DNA of 64,000 bases from the NCBI RefSeq assembly GCF_008693385.1, contig NZ_CP044065.1:1178001-1242000 (forward strand), in the 5' to 3' direction. Shown here in pieces: positions 18,881 through 27,994 of the stretch (position 1 is the first letter of the stretch; every line of letters starts with the position of its first letter). The notes below the pieces were generated by a model. That model was given only the letters and a program-made list of their open reading frames with translations, was not told the DNA's origin and made no database searches. Position numbers and translations under genes: made by a program. This stretch comes from Cupriavidus pauculus (GTDB lineage: Bacteria > Pseudomonadota > Gammaproteobacteria > Burkholderiales > Burkholderiaceae).

Positions 18881-20545
18881 ATGCCCACAATCGACTCGGG
18901 GGCGAGCAGACTTGGAGGGAGGGGGCGATTGTTGTTCAGGACATGGAGGGACTTCATCGGCGGCGGGTGGACGCCTTCGCCCGCCACGCTGCTGCTGTGG
19001 CTCGCGGTTTGCACGGTCTCGACGTCGGTGGCGCTGTGGATTGGCGCGCGCTACACGGACGACGTGATCGCCAGCCGTGAACGCGCGATCGCGTCCGATG
19101 TGGTGGGGGCCATCGCACGGATGATGGCGTCGGTGGAAACGCACGGAAGATCCCGGCTCGATACGCTGATCGGGCGGTCGTGCCCGGCCATCAGCGATGC
19201 CCTGAACGAGCGCCAGAGCTATATCCCCTATGTGCGCTCGGCCGCGACCGTTACCGATGGCGTGGCCTACTGTTCTTCCACGCGCGGCAGCATTCGCGTG
19301 CCGTTGAGCTGGTACTTCGGCAAGAACTTCGAGAAGGGCGGCAGCGCGGCAGGCGGGCGCCGCATCGCGCTCGTGGGTCACACGCCGTTTCGCGAGTCCG
19401 CGCCGACGCTCGTGCTGTTCGAGCCCTCGGCCGCGCAGGACGCGCGCCGCGGCATGCTGTATCTGGTCGATGGCGTCTACGTGGTGGACGCGCTCGCGCA
19501 TGGGCAGGGCTTCGGCGCCGGCGTCGTTGCGGTCACCGTGGGCGGCGCGTCGATCTATCAGGATGGCACGTTTCGCGACGCGCCCGGTCCGCTCGGTTCC
19601 ATCACGCGCGTGACGTCGCCGCAGTATCCGCTGACCGTCGCCGTAGTGGCGGCGCCCGAGTTCGTGGCCACCACTTCGCGCAAGTACGCGCTGATGTTCG
19701 GCGCGATCGGCCTGCTGGCCGGATTGCTCCTCGTGACGATGTTCCTGATGGTGGCCGCGCCGCGCCGGCTGCTGTTGCAGGCCGTGAGGCAGGGGCTGCG
19801 GCGCGACCAGTTCTTCGTGGTCTACCAGCCCATCGTCGCCGTGCGCACGCGCGAGCGCGTGGGCGTGGAGGCGCTGCTGCGCTGGCGGCATCCGCGCTGG
19901 GGCATGATCCCGCCGGGGTCGTATATCGAGACCGTGGAATCGACGCCGCTGATCGCCGACATCACGCGCTTCGTCATGCGGCGCGTGGTCGAGGATGTGG
20001 AGCGCTACCGGCCCGCCATGCCGATGCATATCGCGGTCAACCTGCCGCCGCTCAACCTGCGGCGCCGCGGTTTCGAGGCCGAAGCCGTCGCGTTGCAGGC
20101 GCGCATGCCGGACGGCGCCGCGCTCGTGCTCGAGATTACCGAGCGGCACCTGCTGGCCGATCGCGGCCAGGCCATGGAGGCATTCGAGCGCCTGCGGCGC
20201 GCGGGTATCCGGCTATCGGTCGACGACTTCGGCACGCGCAACAGCAACCTCGACCTCATTCGCAGCTTTCCGTTCGATTACCTGAAGATCGACAGCCAGT
20301 TCACGCAGTCGGTGGACGCCGATGCCAAGGCGCTGCTCGCGAGCATCGTGGCGATGGCCCATCATTTCCGGCTCGTGGTGGTGGCGGAGGGCATCGAGAC
20401 CGAGGCCCAGCATGCGCTGCTTGCCGAGATCGGCGTCGATTGCGCGCAGGGTTACCTGTATCAGCGTCCGGCCAGCGCCGAGGTTGTGCTCGGCGCGGAC
20501 GGCGAGGAGGCTTCGGCGCCCGAGGAGATGGCCGAAATTCGCTGA
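18881..20545 (+). CDS. Cyclic-di-GMP phosphodiesterase with periplasmic CSS sensor and EAL domain
   Basis: A 554-aa inner-membrane enzyme. TM1 (about 36-56) and TM2 (about 272-292) flank a periplasmic CSS-motif domain with C101 and the YCSS cysteine C131, a pair known in this family to form a regulatory disulphide. The EAL domain begins GVEALLRW (E330). Further catalytic elements NLPPLNL, EITER, DDFGT, YLKID, EGIE and QGYLYQ are present, so hydrolysis of c-di-GMP to pGpG is expected. Loop 6 reads DDFGTRNSNL rather than the common DDFGTGYSSL, as is frequent in CSS-EAL proteins. It ends 23 nt from the convergent NRAMP gene. Confidence 0.9.
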   Translation: MPTIDSGASRLGGRGRLLFRTWRDFIGGGWTPSPATLLLWLAVCTVSTSVALWIGARYTDDVIASRERAIASDVVGAIARMMASVETHGRSRLDTLIGRSCPAISDALNERQSYIPYVRSAATVTDGVAYCSSTRGSIRVPLSWYFGKNFEKGGSAAGGRRIALVGHTPFRESAPTLVLFEPSAAQDARRGMLYLVDGVYVVDALAHGQGFGAGVVAVTVGGASIYQDGTFRDAPGPLGSITRVTSPQYPLTVAVVAAPEFVATTSRKYALMFGAIGLLAGLLLVTMFLMVAAPRRLLLQAVRQGLRRDQFFVVYQPIVAVRTRERVGVEALLRWRHPRWGMIPPGSYIETVESTPLIADITRFVMRRVVEDVERYRPAMPMHIAVNLPPLNLRRRGFEAEAVALQARMPDGAALVLEITERHLLADRGQAMEAFERLRRAGIRLSVDDFGTRNSNLDLIRSFPFDYLKIDSQFTQSVDADAKALLASIVAMAHHFRLVVVAEGIETEAQHALLAEIGVDCAQGYLYQRPASAEVVLGADGEEASAPEEMAEIR

Positions 20546-20568
20546 TCCGGGGCTCGACGTCCCGAGGT

Positions 20569-21927
20569 TCAGGCCATAGCGCTTTGCGCGAGCAACACGA
20601 CGTTGAGCAGCACGATGGCCCCGGCGGCAGACCACGCGGCGGCCAATGCGACACCCCGCACGCGCCACTCGCCCATCAGTTCGCGGCTGGCACCGAACGT
20701 CACGAGCGGAATCACCGCAAGCGGCAGCGAGAGGCTCAACACGACCTGGCTCGCCACGAGCAGTTCCGCCGAGCCATGCTCGCCGAACACCCCCACCGCC
20801 GCGAGTGCCGGCACGATGGCCACGGCGCGCGTGAGCAGGGCACGGCGCAGGCGCGACATGCGCAGGTTCAGAAAGCCTTCCATCACGGCCTGGCCGGCCA
20901 GCGTGCCCGTCACCGTCGAATTCAACCCGCAGGCCAGCAGGGCCACGGCGAACAGCAGGCTCGCGAGGTCCGAGTGGAGCAGCGGATCGAGCAGGCGGTG
21001 CGCGTCGGCCAGATCGCTGACCTGGGTCATGCCGTTGGCATGGAACACCGCGGCGGCGACGATCAGCAGCGCCGCATTGATCAGGAACGCGAAGCCGAGC
21101 GAGCCGAACGTGTCGAGGTTCACGCCGCGCAGCACTTCGAGCATTTCCGTCTTCCGGATGGCGCTGTACTCGGCGCGCATCTCGGTCGTGAGCCCGGGCG
21201 ACGCATCGCCGGGTTCGGCGGCTGGCGCAAAGCGGCGCACGAGCGCGGAGTGCAGATAGAGGTTGTGCGGCATCACGGTCGCGCCGACGATGCCGGCGGC
21301 AAGCCAGAGCATGCCGGCATTGCGCACGAGTTCGGTCGAGGGCTTGAGCCCGCCGATGACATCGCGCCATTCGGGCTGGGCAAGGGCAAGCTGCGCGACG
21401 AAGCAGAGCGCGACGATCAGGATCAGCGCGGCCACGAGGCCTTCGAGCGTGCGCCGGCCTTCGCGCTGCACGGCCATGATCGCCACGGTAGCCACGGCGG
21501 CCATGAGCACGCCGACCCAGAGATTGACGCCAAGCAGCAGTTGCAGGGCCACGGCACTGCCGACGATCTCGGCGACGTCACAGGCGATGATCGCGATCTC
21601 GCTCGCGATCCACAGCACGATGCTGGTCCGGCGCGAAAAGCGTTCGCGGCTCAGTTGCGCGAGGTCGCGGCCGGTGACCACGCCGATGCGCGCGGCGATC
21701 CATTGCAGCAGCATCGCCACGATGCTCGAGGCGGCAATGACAAAGAGAAGCTGGTAGCCGTAGCTGGCGCCGCCGGCAATGGCCGTGGCCCAGTTGCCCG
21801 GATCCATGTAGCCGACGGCCACCAGTGCGCCCGCGCCCAGAAAGGCAAGCCGCGAACGCGGTTGCCCGATACGAAGCTGCGCGGGCTGGCGTGGCGGCAT
21901 GGTGGCGGTGTCGAGGGGCGGCGGCAT
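20569..21927 (-). CDS. mntH: NRAMP-family divalent metal (Mn2+/Fe2+) transporter
   Basis: Proton-coupled importer of Mn2+/Fe2+ (452 aa, eleven expected membrane helices). Metal-site motifs are intact: DPGN in GYMDPGNWATAI (D42, N45) in helix 1 and VMPHNLYLHSAL in helix 6, whose methionine selects transition metals over Ca2+/Mg2+. A Fur-like box lies about 90-105 nt upstream of the ATG, so iron- or manganese-dependent repression is likely. Confidence 0.93.
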   Translation of the reverse strand: MPPPLDTATMPPRQPAQLRIGQPRSRLAFLGAGALVAVGYMDPGNWATAIAGGASYGYQLLFVIAASSIVAMLLQWIAARIGVVTGRDLAQLSRERFSRRTSIVLWIASEIAIIACDVAEIVGSAVALQLLLGVNLWVGVLMAAVATVAIMAVQREGRRTLEGLVAALILIVALCFVAQLALAQPEWRDVIGGLKPSTELVRNAGMLWLAAGIVGATVMPHNLYLHSALVRRFAPAAEPGDASPGLTTEMRAEYSAIRKTEMLEVLRGVNLDTFGSLGFAFLINAALLIVAAAVFHANGMTQVSDLADAHRLLDPLLHSDLASLLFAVALLACGLNSTVTGTLAGQAVMEGFLNLRMSRLRRALLTRAVAIVPALAAVGVFGEHGSAELLVASQVVLSLSLPLAVIPLVTFGASRELMGEWRVRGVALAAAWSAAGAIVLLNVVLLAQSAMA

Positions 21928-22010
21928 GTGCGGATCCGGTTCGCGGGTGTGCGGTTGATGACATTCTGTACACCCGCTGGCCGAAAGGCCAATTGGTTAT
22001 CCCTAATGAT

Positions 22011-22033
22011 GCAATTGATAATCATTATTATTT
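22011..22033 (-). promoter_or_regulatory. Fur-like operator upstream of mntH
   Basis: The stretch contains GATAATCATTATTA (22017-22030), a close match to the GATAAT repeats of the Fur box, within an unusually AT-rich patch. It lies between mntH and the end of the molybdenum hydroxylase gene, so mntH is the only gene it can serve. A Mur-type (manganese-responsive Fur) regulator is equally compatible. Confidence 0.65.
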
Positions 22034-22065
22034 GACTATCGGAAGCGCCTCATCAGGCATGTTTC

Positions 22066-22095
22066 GCCGCCTTCTCCCCGGGGGGAGAAGGCGGC
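22066..22095. terminator. Perfect 14-bp inverted repeat hairpin
   Basis: Arms GCCGCCTTCTCCCC (22066-22079) and GGGGAGAAGGCGGC (22082-22095) are exact complements separated by 2 nt. It sits 21 nt past the stop of the molybdenum hydroxylase large-subunit gene. No T-run follows on either strand, so it may be an RNA 3'-end stabiliser or a Rho-assisted terminator rather than a classical intrinsic one. Confidence 0.6.
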
Positions 22096-22116
22096 ACTGG
22101 GAGCGTATGCCTCAGA

Positions 22117-24363
22117 CTACGCCTGCCGCTTCATTGCGGCGAGCGTTTTTTCGGGAAGGAACGGTACCGACCGGAGCCGTGCGCCCGTGGCGGCGAACAC
22201 GGCGTTGGAAATGGCGGCGGGAATCGTGGCGGGCGCCATCTCGCCAGCGCCCCAGGGCGGGGCTTCGGGGCGGTCGATCAGGCTGATGTGGATGTTGGGC
22301 ACATCGGGGAAGCGGAGGATCGGATAGGTGTTCCAATCGACCGAGGTGATCTTCTGCCTGTCGAACTTCAGCTCTTCCATCAGCACGCGGCTGACGGTCT
22401 GGATGATGCCGCCCTCGATCTGGTTGCGCGTGCCGTCCGGATTGATGATCTGGCCGCAGTCGTGGCTGCACCAGATGTCGGTGACGCGGATCTGGCCGGT
22501 TTTGCGATTAACCGCCAGCTCCAGCACCGTGGCCACATACGTGCGATCGTTGTCGTAGCGCACGAACGCCAACCCGCGTCCACGGACGACGTCACGGGGG
22601 TCCCCCTTGCGACGGATGGCCTTGCTGGTACGGACATTCCAGTTCGACAGGCGCGCCACGTCCTCGAGCACCGCGCGGGCGCGCGGGTCGGGCAGGTAGT
22701 CGAGCCGCCATTGCAGCGGATCGGCGCCGGCCGCCATGGCCAGCTCGTCGAAGAAGGCCTCGTTCGCGAACGCGTTCTGCAGCCGGCCGGGCGAGCGCAG
22801 ATGCGCGGTGCGAAACGCGCTGTCGGTCATGCGATTGACCCTGGTGCTGACGTTCGGCAGCGTATAGAGGATGTCCGCGTTCTTCGAGATATTGCCGGTG
22901 ACGTAGGCGGGGCGCTTGATGCCGGACGTGACCGTGGCCAGCAGCGGAAACTCGGCGATCGAGCCTTTCTGCGCGGCCGCATAGAACTCGGACTGCCACG
23001 CCACGGGGCGCTTCTGCGCATCGAGGCCGCCCTTGAGGTCGATGACGGTGGGGGGGCTCTTGGGATCCCAGCCATGCTCGTCCGCGCGCATCCACTGCAC
23101 GCGCACCGGCGCGCCCGCGAGCTGCGATACCAGCGCGGCGTCCGCCGAGCAATCCTCGTGGCCGTTACGGCCATAGCAGCCCGCGCCGTCGAGGTAGATC
23201 AGGCGGACCTTTGCCTTGTCCACGCCGAGCGTCAGCGCGATCTCGCCCTGCAGCGAGTGCGTCGACTGCGCGGCCGACCAGATCGTGCACTGGCCGTCGC
23301 GGAAGTCGGCGACCGCGCAGGCCGGGCCGATCGAACCGTGCGTGTTCGGCGGAAACTCGTAGGTGGCTTCCACGCGCTTGCTCGCGGTCGCCAGTGCGCC
23401 CGCGGCATCGCCCTTGTTGGCCGGCGTTTCGACGCTGGCCACGGGCAACGCGCGCCAGTAGCGATACAGATCGGCCTGCTCCGGAAAGTGGGGCGGGTCG
23501 TCCCATTGCACCTTGAGCGTCCGGGCGGCCTTGATGGCGCCCCATTCGGTGGGGCTCAGTACCGCGAGGAAGTCCTGCTTGCGGACCACGCGCACGCCCG
23601 TCATGCCGGCGACCGACGACTCGTCCACGCTCACGAGCTTCGCGCCCGGACCGGCGGGACGGATCACGCGCGCATGGAGCATGCCCGGCACGCGAAAGTC
23701 CTGCATATAGGTGAACTGGCCCGTGACCTTGCCGGGAATATCGACACGCGCGACGCTCTTGCCGACGAGCGCATGCTTTGCGGGATCCTTGAGCGGGACC
23801 TTGGGGTCGAGCGCGACTTCGATGGGCTTGCCCGCGAGCAGTTCGCCGTAGCCGATGCGATGCGCATTGTCGGGCGTGGCAATCACGCCGTCGCGGACCG
23901 TCAGGGTGGCGGGTTCCACTTCCCACTGCGCGGCGGCGCGCGAGACCAGTGCGCGGCGCGCGCTGGCGGCCGCGCGGCGCAGCGTGCCGCCGCCGTCCTG
24001 GATCGTCAGGCTGCCCGCGGTCTGGCCCTGGTCGAGCGTCAGCAGCGTATCGCCCATGACGAGATCGACCTGCGTGAACGCGACATCGAGTTCTTCCGCG
24101 ACCATCTGCGCAAGCGCCGTGCGGGCGCCGGTGCCGAGGTCGACCTTGCCGCTGAACACCGTGACGCGGCCGTTGGGGGCGATGGCGAGCCACGCGTCGA
24201 CGTCGCCCTTGGCGGCGGAAGGCCGTGTGACGGTCTGGCCGGCCGCATCGACGGCGCTCACGGATTGCGCGAGCGCCGGCGTGGCGGTGGCAACGAGCGT
24301 CGCGGGCAGCGAGAACGAGAGCAGCAGGCCGCCGGACTGCTTGAGGAAGGCGCGACGGTCCAT
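22117..24363 (-). CDS. Molybdopterin-binding large subunit of a periplasmic aldehyde/isoquinoline-type oxidoreductase
   Basis: Xanthine dehydrogenase-superfamily catalytic subunit, IorB-like (748 aa). The start ATG at 24363 gives MDRRAFLKQSGGLLLSFSLP, a twin-arginine signal, so the complex is probably assembled in the cytoplasm with MoCo and exported. Molybdopterin-domain segments include LRSPGRLQNAFANEAFFDEL and the conserved ending with KITSVDWNTYPILRF. The start is 1 nt past the stop of the (2Fe-2S) subunit, implying translational coupling. Electrons would normally go to a cytochrome c subunit, which is not encoded next door. The substrate (aldehyde or N-heterocycle) cannot be told from sequence. 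Confidence 0.9.
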   Translation of the reverse strand: MDRRAFLKQSGGLLLSFSLPATLVATATPALAQSVSAVDAAGQTVTRPSAAKGDVDAWLAIAPNGRVTVFSGKVDLGTGARTALAQMVAEELDVAFTQVDLVMGDTLLTLDQGQTAGSLTIQDGGGTLRRAAASARRALVSRAAAQWEVEPATLTVRDGVIATPDNAHRIGYGELLAGKPIEVALDPKVPLKDPAKHALVGKSVARVDIPGKVTGQFTYMQDFRVPGMLHARVIRPAGPGAKLVSVDESSVAGMTGVRVVRKQDFLAVLSPTEWGAIKAARTLKVQWDDPPHFPEQADLYRYWRALPVASVETPANKGDAAGALATASKRVEATYEFPPNTHGSIGPACAVADFRDGQCTIWSAAQSTHSLQGEIALTLGVDKAKVRLIYLDGAGCYGRNGHEDCSADAALVSQLAGAPVRVQWMRADEHGWDPKSPPTVIDLKGGLDAQKRPVAWQSEFYAAAQKGSIAEFPLLATVTSGIKRPAYVTGNISKNADILYTLPNVSTRVNRMTDSAFRTAHLRSPGRLQNAFANEAFFDELAMAAGADPLQWRLDYLPDPRARAVLEDVARLSNWNVRTSKAIRRKGDPRDVVRGRGLAFVRYDNDRTYVATVLELAVNRKTGQIRVTDIWCSHDCGQIINPDGTRNQIEGGIIQTVSRVLMEELKFDRQKITSVDWNTYPILRFPDVPNIHISLIDRPEAPPWGAGEMAPATIPAAISNAVFAATGARLRSVPFLPEKTLAAMKRQA

Positions 24364-24364
24364 G

Positions 24365-24832
24365 TCAGGCCTCCTTCGTGCCGGCGGCACGCTTGACCGC
24401 GCGGACGATGCGCGCATGCGTGCCACAGCGGCACAGATTGCCGGCCAGCGCGTCGCGAATCTGCGTCTCGGACGGCTTGGGGTTCTGCGCAAGCAGGCCC
24501 ACGGACGTCATGATCATGCCGTTGATACAGTAGCCGCACTGCACGGCCTGTTCGTCGATAAACGCCTTTTGCACGGGGTGCGGCTGCTCCGGCGAGCCGA
24601 GGCCTTCGAGCGTCGTGATGCGCGCGTCGCCGACCGAGGACACCGGCAGTACGCACGAGCGCGTGGCCGTGCCGTTGAACAGCACGGTGCAGGCACCGCA
24701 CTGGCCGAGCCCGCAGCCGAACTTGGGACCGTGGAGGCCGAGGTTGTCGCGGAGTGCATAGAGCAGGGGCGTATCGCTATCGGCGTCGACGGTCTGCAAC
24801 TTGCCGTTGACCTGTAGCTGGTAGGTAGGCAT
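24365..24832 (-). CDS. (2Fe-2S) small subunit of the molybdenum oxidoreductase
   Basis: A 155-aa IorA/CoxS-like electron-transfer subunit. The plant-ferredoxin-type cluster is ligated by CGLGQCGACTVLF plus a more N-proximal region, and the C-terminal helical domain supplies CGYCINGMIM and CRCGTHARI for the second cluster. It lacks its own signal peptide and would ride with the Tat-signal-bearing large subunit. First gene of the two-gene operon. Confidence 0.95.
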   Translation of the reverse strand: MPTYQLQVNGKLQTVDADSDTPLLYALRDNLGLHGPKFGCGLGQCGACTVLFNGTATRSCVLPVSSVGDARITTLEGLGSPEQPHPVQKAFIDEQAVQCGYCINGMIMTSVGLLAQNPKPSETQIRDALAGNLCRCGTHARIVRAVKRAAGTKEA

Positions 24833-25032
24833 GGGGTGCTCCTGTTGTTGTTGTCGTTGTTATGGCGCGCGGGAGGGCGCAGTGTCGAATCTAGGGCAGC
24901 GCGCGCGCGTCGAACAGCGAAATGAAGGGGTACAAGCGGTTTCAATTCCGTTTATCGGAAATACACCCGCATTCGCACGGGATTTTCTTCCTACACTGTG
25001 CGCACTCGACAACAGCGGGCTGGTCTTTCTTC

Positions 25033-26010
25033 ATGCGTATTGCGATTCCCGACGATTATCAGGACTGCGTCCGCGGCCTCGACTGCTATGCGCGTCTGGC
25101 CGACCACGACGTCACCGTCTTCCATGACAACGTCAAGGAGATCGACGCGCTGGCGGCCCGGTTTGCCGATGCCGACGCCATCGTGCTGACGCGCGAGCGC
25201 ACGGTCGTCACGGCGGCGCTGCTGGACCGGCTGCCGCGCCTGCGGCTGATCAGCCAGACGGGCAAGGTGGCCGGGCACGTCGATCTGCGCGCGTGTACGG
25301 AACGCGGGATCGCCGTGGCGGAAGGCAGCGGCTCCGGCGCGGCGACGGCCGAACTGACCTGGGCGCTCATGCTCGCAAGCCGGCGCCATCTGGTCAGCGA
25401 GGTCAATCGCCTGCGCGGCGGCCAGTGGCAGGGATATCTGGGCCAGCAATTGCGTGGCCAGCGGCTCGGCGTCTGGAGCTATGGCCGTATCGGCAAGCAG
25501 GTGGCGGGCTTCGGCAAGGCCTTTGGCATGAAGGTGTGGGTCTGGGGCCGGGAAGGCTCGATCGCCGATGCGCGCAAGGACGGATTCGAAGCGGCGCCCT
25601 CGCGCGAGGCGTTCTTTGCCGAGAGCGATATCGTCAGCCTGCATATCCGGCTCAACCGCGAGACCGAGGGCATCGTCGATGCGACCGATCTCGCGCGCAT
25701 GAAACCCACCGCGCTGCTCGTGAACACGAGCCGCGCCGAGCTCGTTGCGCCGGGCGCGCTGGTTGCCGCGTTGCGCGCGGGCCGGCCCGGCTTTGCCGCG
25801 GTGGACGCGTTCGAGCGCGAGCCCATTCTCGGCGCGGACGATCCGCTGCTGAAGCTCGACAACGCCCTGTGCACGCCGCATATCGGCTTTGTCGAGCGCG
25901 ACAACTACGAGGCGTATTACGGCGGCGCGTTCGAGAACATCAACAGCTTCTTCGCGGGGATGCCCGCCAATCTTGCGAATCCGGAGGTGCTGTCGCGACT
26001 GCGGCGCTAA
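25033..26010 (+). CDS. D-2-hydroxyacid dehydrogenase family protein
   Basis: NAD(P)-dependent D-isomer 2-hydroxyacid dehydrogenase (325 aa). The Rossmann fingerprint region reads LGVWSYGRIGKQVAGFG. The catalytic triad is represented by Arg in VNTSRAEL, Glu in FEREPI and His in TPHIGF. The chosen ATG (25033) begins MRIAIPDDYQDCV; the open frame continues upstream but without family-like sequence. It is divergent from the molybdenum oxidoreductase operon and is followed by a strong terminator, so it is a single-gene unit. Substrate unknown. Confidence 0.88.
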   Translation: MRIAIPDDYQDCVRGLDCYARLADHDVTVFHDNVKEIDALAARFADADAIVLTRERTVVTAALLDRLPRLRLISQTGKVAGHVDLRACTERGIAVAEGSGSGAATAELTWALMLASRRHLVSEVNRLRGGQWQGYLGQQLRGQRLGVWSYGRIGKQVAGFGKAFGMKVWVWGREGSIADARKDGFEAAPSREAFFAESDIVSLHIRLNRETEGIVDATDLARMKPTALLVNTSRAELVAPGALVAALRAGRPGFAAVDAFEREPILGADDPLLKLDNALCTPHIGFVERDNYEAYYGGAFENINSFFAGMPANLANPEVLSRLRR

Positions 26011-26036
26011 GCCTTTTTTTCGTCCGAACACTCCTT

Positions 26037-26078
26037 GGGACGTCCGTGCGCGAACCGCGCGGACGTCCCTATTTTTTT
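26037..26078 (+). terminator. Intrinsic terminator
   Basis: Stem arms GGGACGTCCG (26037-26046) and CGGACGTCCC (26060-26069) are exact complements, followed by a seven-T run at 26072-26078. It terminates the hydroxyacid dehydrogenase transcript. Confidence 0.93.
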
Positions 26079-26177
26079 GGTTCGCGTTCGTTTCCTGATT
26101 CCATGGGTTGGAATTGAAGGGGTGTGGGAAAAGGTCGGTTTGCTTACCCTGATCGCATAACGACAGGAGACATCCCG

Positions 26178-27161
26178 ATGCAACAGATTTCCTTCCGCGC
26201 CGCGCTGGCAGCGGTATTCCTGATGTGCCTAGCGCCGCTTTCACAGGCGGCCAACGGCACGTTCCCCGACAAACCGCTGCGCCTCGTCGTACCGTTCTCG
26301 CCCGGCGGCGGCACGGACCTCGTGGCGCGCGCCGTGGGCATCGGCATGGCGCAGGAGCTCGGCCAGCCCGTGGTCGTCGACAACCGGCCCGGCGGCGGCA
26401 CCATCATCGGCACGGACAACGTGGCCAAGAGCGCGCCGGACGGCTATACGCTCGTGATCGCGACGTTCGCGCATGCGGTCAATCCGAGCCTCCAGCCCAA
26501 GCTGCCGTACGACACCGACAAGGCGTTCGCGCCGGTGGTGCTGCTGGGCCGCTCGCCGAACGTGCTGGTCGTGCGCGCGGACAGCCCGTACAAGACCGTG
26601 CAGGACGTGATTCAGGCCGCGAAGAAGCAGCCCGGCAAGATCTCGTTCGCGTCGCAGGGGCCGGGCACGTCCGCGCATCTGGCCGGCGAACTGTTCAAGA
26701 GCCTGGCCAGGGTCGACCTCACGCATATCCCGTACAAGGGCGCGGGCCCGGCGATCACGGACCTGCTCGGCGGGCAGGTGGACCTGATGTTCGCCACCGC
26801 GTCGGCGGTCGGCAATCTGCTCGAAGGCGGCAAGCTGCGCGCGCTCGGCGTGACCACCGCGCAGCGTTCGACGAGCGCGGACCTCGCGCGCGTGCCGACC
26901 ATCGCGGAGAGCGGCGTGCCCGGTTACGTGGCCGAGAGCTGGTACGGGCTGTTCGTGCCCGCCGGTACGCCCGCGCCCGTTATCGCGCGGCTCAACGCGG
27001 CCGCGACGAAGGCGGCCAATTCCGAAGCGTTTCGCAAGCGCGCCGAGGCCGAGGGCCTGACCATCGCGACGGGCACGCCCGAAGACTTCGCGCGTTACGT
27101 GCGCGCGGAAGAGGGACGCTGGAGCAAGGTCGTGAAGGACGCGCATATCTCTTTGAATTGA
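26178..27161 (+). CDS. Bug-family periplasmic tripartite tricarboxylate transporter receptor
   Basis: Solute receptor of the TctC/Bug group (327 aa), a family greatly expanded in Burkholderiales. Signal peptide residues 1-24 (ending SQAAN) is followed by FPDKPLRLVVPFSPGGGTDL and VVVDNRPGGGTIIG, the two hallmark loops. CAGGAGA lies 8 nt before the ATG at 26178. No TctA/TctB membrane partners are adjacent, which is usual for Bug proteins. Position at the head of an acyl-CoA gene cluster suggests a carboxylate ligand. Confidence 0.93.
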   Translation: MQQISFRAALAAVFLMCLAPLSQAANGTFPDKPLRLVVPFSPGGGTDLVARAVGIGMAQELGQPVVVDNRPGGGTIIGTDNVAKSAPDGYTLVIATFAHAVNPSLQPKLPYDTDKAFAPVVLLGRSPNVLVVRADSPYKTVQDVIQAAKKQPGKISFASQGPGTSAHLAGELFKSLARVDLTHIPYKGAGPAITDLLGGQVDLMFATASAVGNLLEGGKLRALGVTTAQRSTSADLARVPTIAESGVPGYVAESWYGLFVPAGTPAPVIARLNAAATKAANSEAFRKRAEAEGLTIATGTPEDFARYVRAEEGRWSKVVKDAHISLN

Positions 27162-27180
27162 ACACACCAAACGAACTGTC

Positions 27181-27990
27181 ATGAGCGACTACACCCTGAT
27201 TCAACTCGACGTACGCGACGGCATCGCCGTCCTTACCCTCAACCGTCCCGACAAGCGCAATGCGATCAGCGACGACATGCGCACCGAGCTGATCCACGCG
27301 CTCGAGCGCGTGACGGCCGACCGCAAGATCCGCGCGCTGGTGCTGACGGGCAGCGGCAAGGGTTTTTGCGCGGGCGGCGATGTGGCCGGCATGCAGAAGC
27401 GCATGGACGCGCCGCCGGGAGAGGTGGGCTTCAATGGCTGGACGCGCCAGCAGCGCGTGCATCATTCGGTCGGGTTGCTGCACAACATGCCGAAGCCCGT
27501 GATCGCGGCCGTCAACGGCGGCGCCAATGGCCTCGGCGCCGATATGGCGATGGCGTGCGACTTCGTCATCGCGTCCGACGCGGCCAGCTTTACCTGGTCC
27601 TATATCCATCGCGGCCTGATTCCCGATGGCGGCGGCATGTACTTCCTGCCGCGCCGAACGGGGCTCTCCACGGCCAAGGGCCTGATCTTCAGCGGCCGCA
27701 AGGTCGATGCCGCCGAAGCGCTGCAACTGGGTATCGCCGACCGCCTCAGCACCTCGGCGGAGACGCTCGTCGCGGAAGCGGTGGCGTGGGCCGCCGAGCT
27801 CTCGCAGGGTTCCGCCACGGCGCTCGCGCTCGGCAAGACGATCCTGAACCAGACGTTCGAGCTGACGGCCGATCAGGTCTTTGCGCAGGGCAGTCAGGCG
27901 CAGGGCATCTGCTATACGAGCGCGGAGCACCGCGCGTCGGTGGAAGCATTCCTCGCCAAGGCGGCTACGGCGGCGGCGGCAAAGGGGTAA
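27181..27990 (+). CDS. Enoyl-CoA hydratase/isomerase family protein
   Basis: Crotonase-fold protein (269 aa). The oxyanion-hole segments GSGKGFCAGGDV and NGGANGLGADMAMACD are present. At the position of the first catalytic Glu of classical hydratases there is Asp (GAD), and the second is also Asp (LIPDGGG), a pattern closer to isomerase-type members than to true 2-enoyl-CoA hydratases. It begins 19 nt after the Bug receptor gene and ends 4 nt before the acyl-CoA synthetase gene, so all three are likely co-transcribed. Reaction on an acyl-CoA made by the next gene product is inferred. Confidence 0.88.
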   Translation: MSDYTLIQLDVRDGIAVLTLNRPDKRNAISDDMRTELIHALERVTADRKIRALVLTGSGKGFCAGGDVAGMQKRMDAPPGEVGFNGWTRQQRVHHSVGLLHNMPKPVIAAVNGGANGLGADMAMACDFVIASDAASFTWSYIHRGLIPDGGGMYFLPRRTGLSTAKGLIFSGRKVDAAEALQLGIADRLSTSAETLVAEAVAWAAELSQGSATALALGKTILNQTFELTADQVFAQGSQAQGICYTSAEHRASVEAFLAKAATAAAAKG

Positions 27991-27994
27991 GACG

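Noticed and set aside
27881..27994. Longer N-terminus for the acyl-CoA synthetase
   Set aside because: The extra residues are Arg-rich, overlap the hydratase gene, and the conserved domain begins right after the ATG at 27995.
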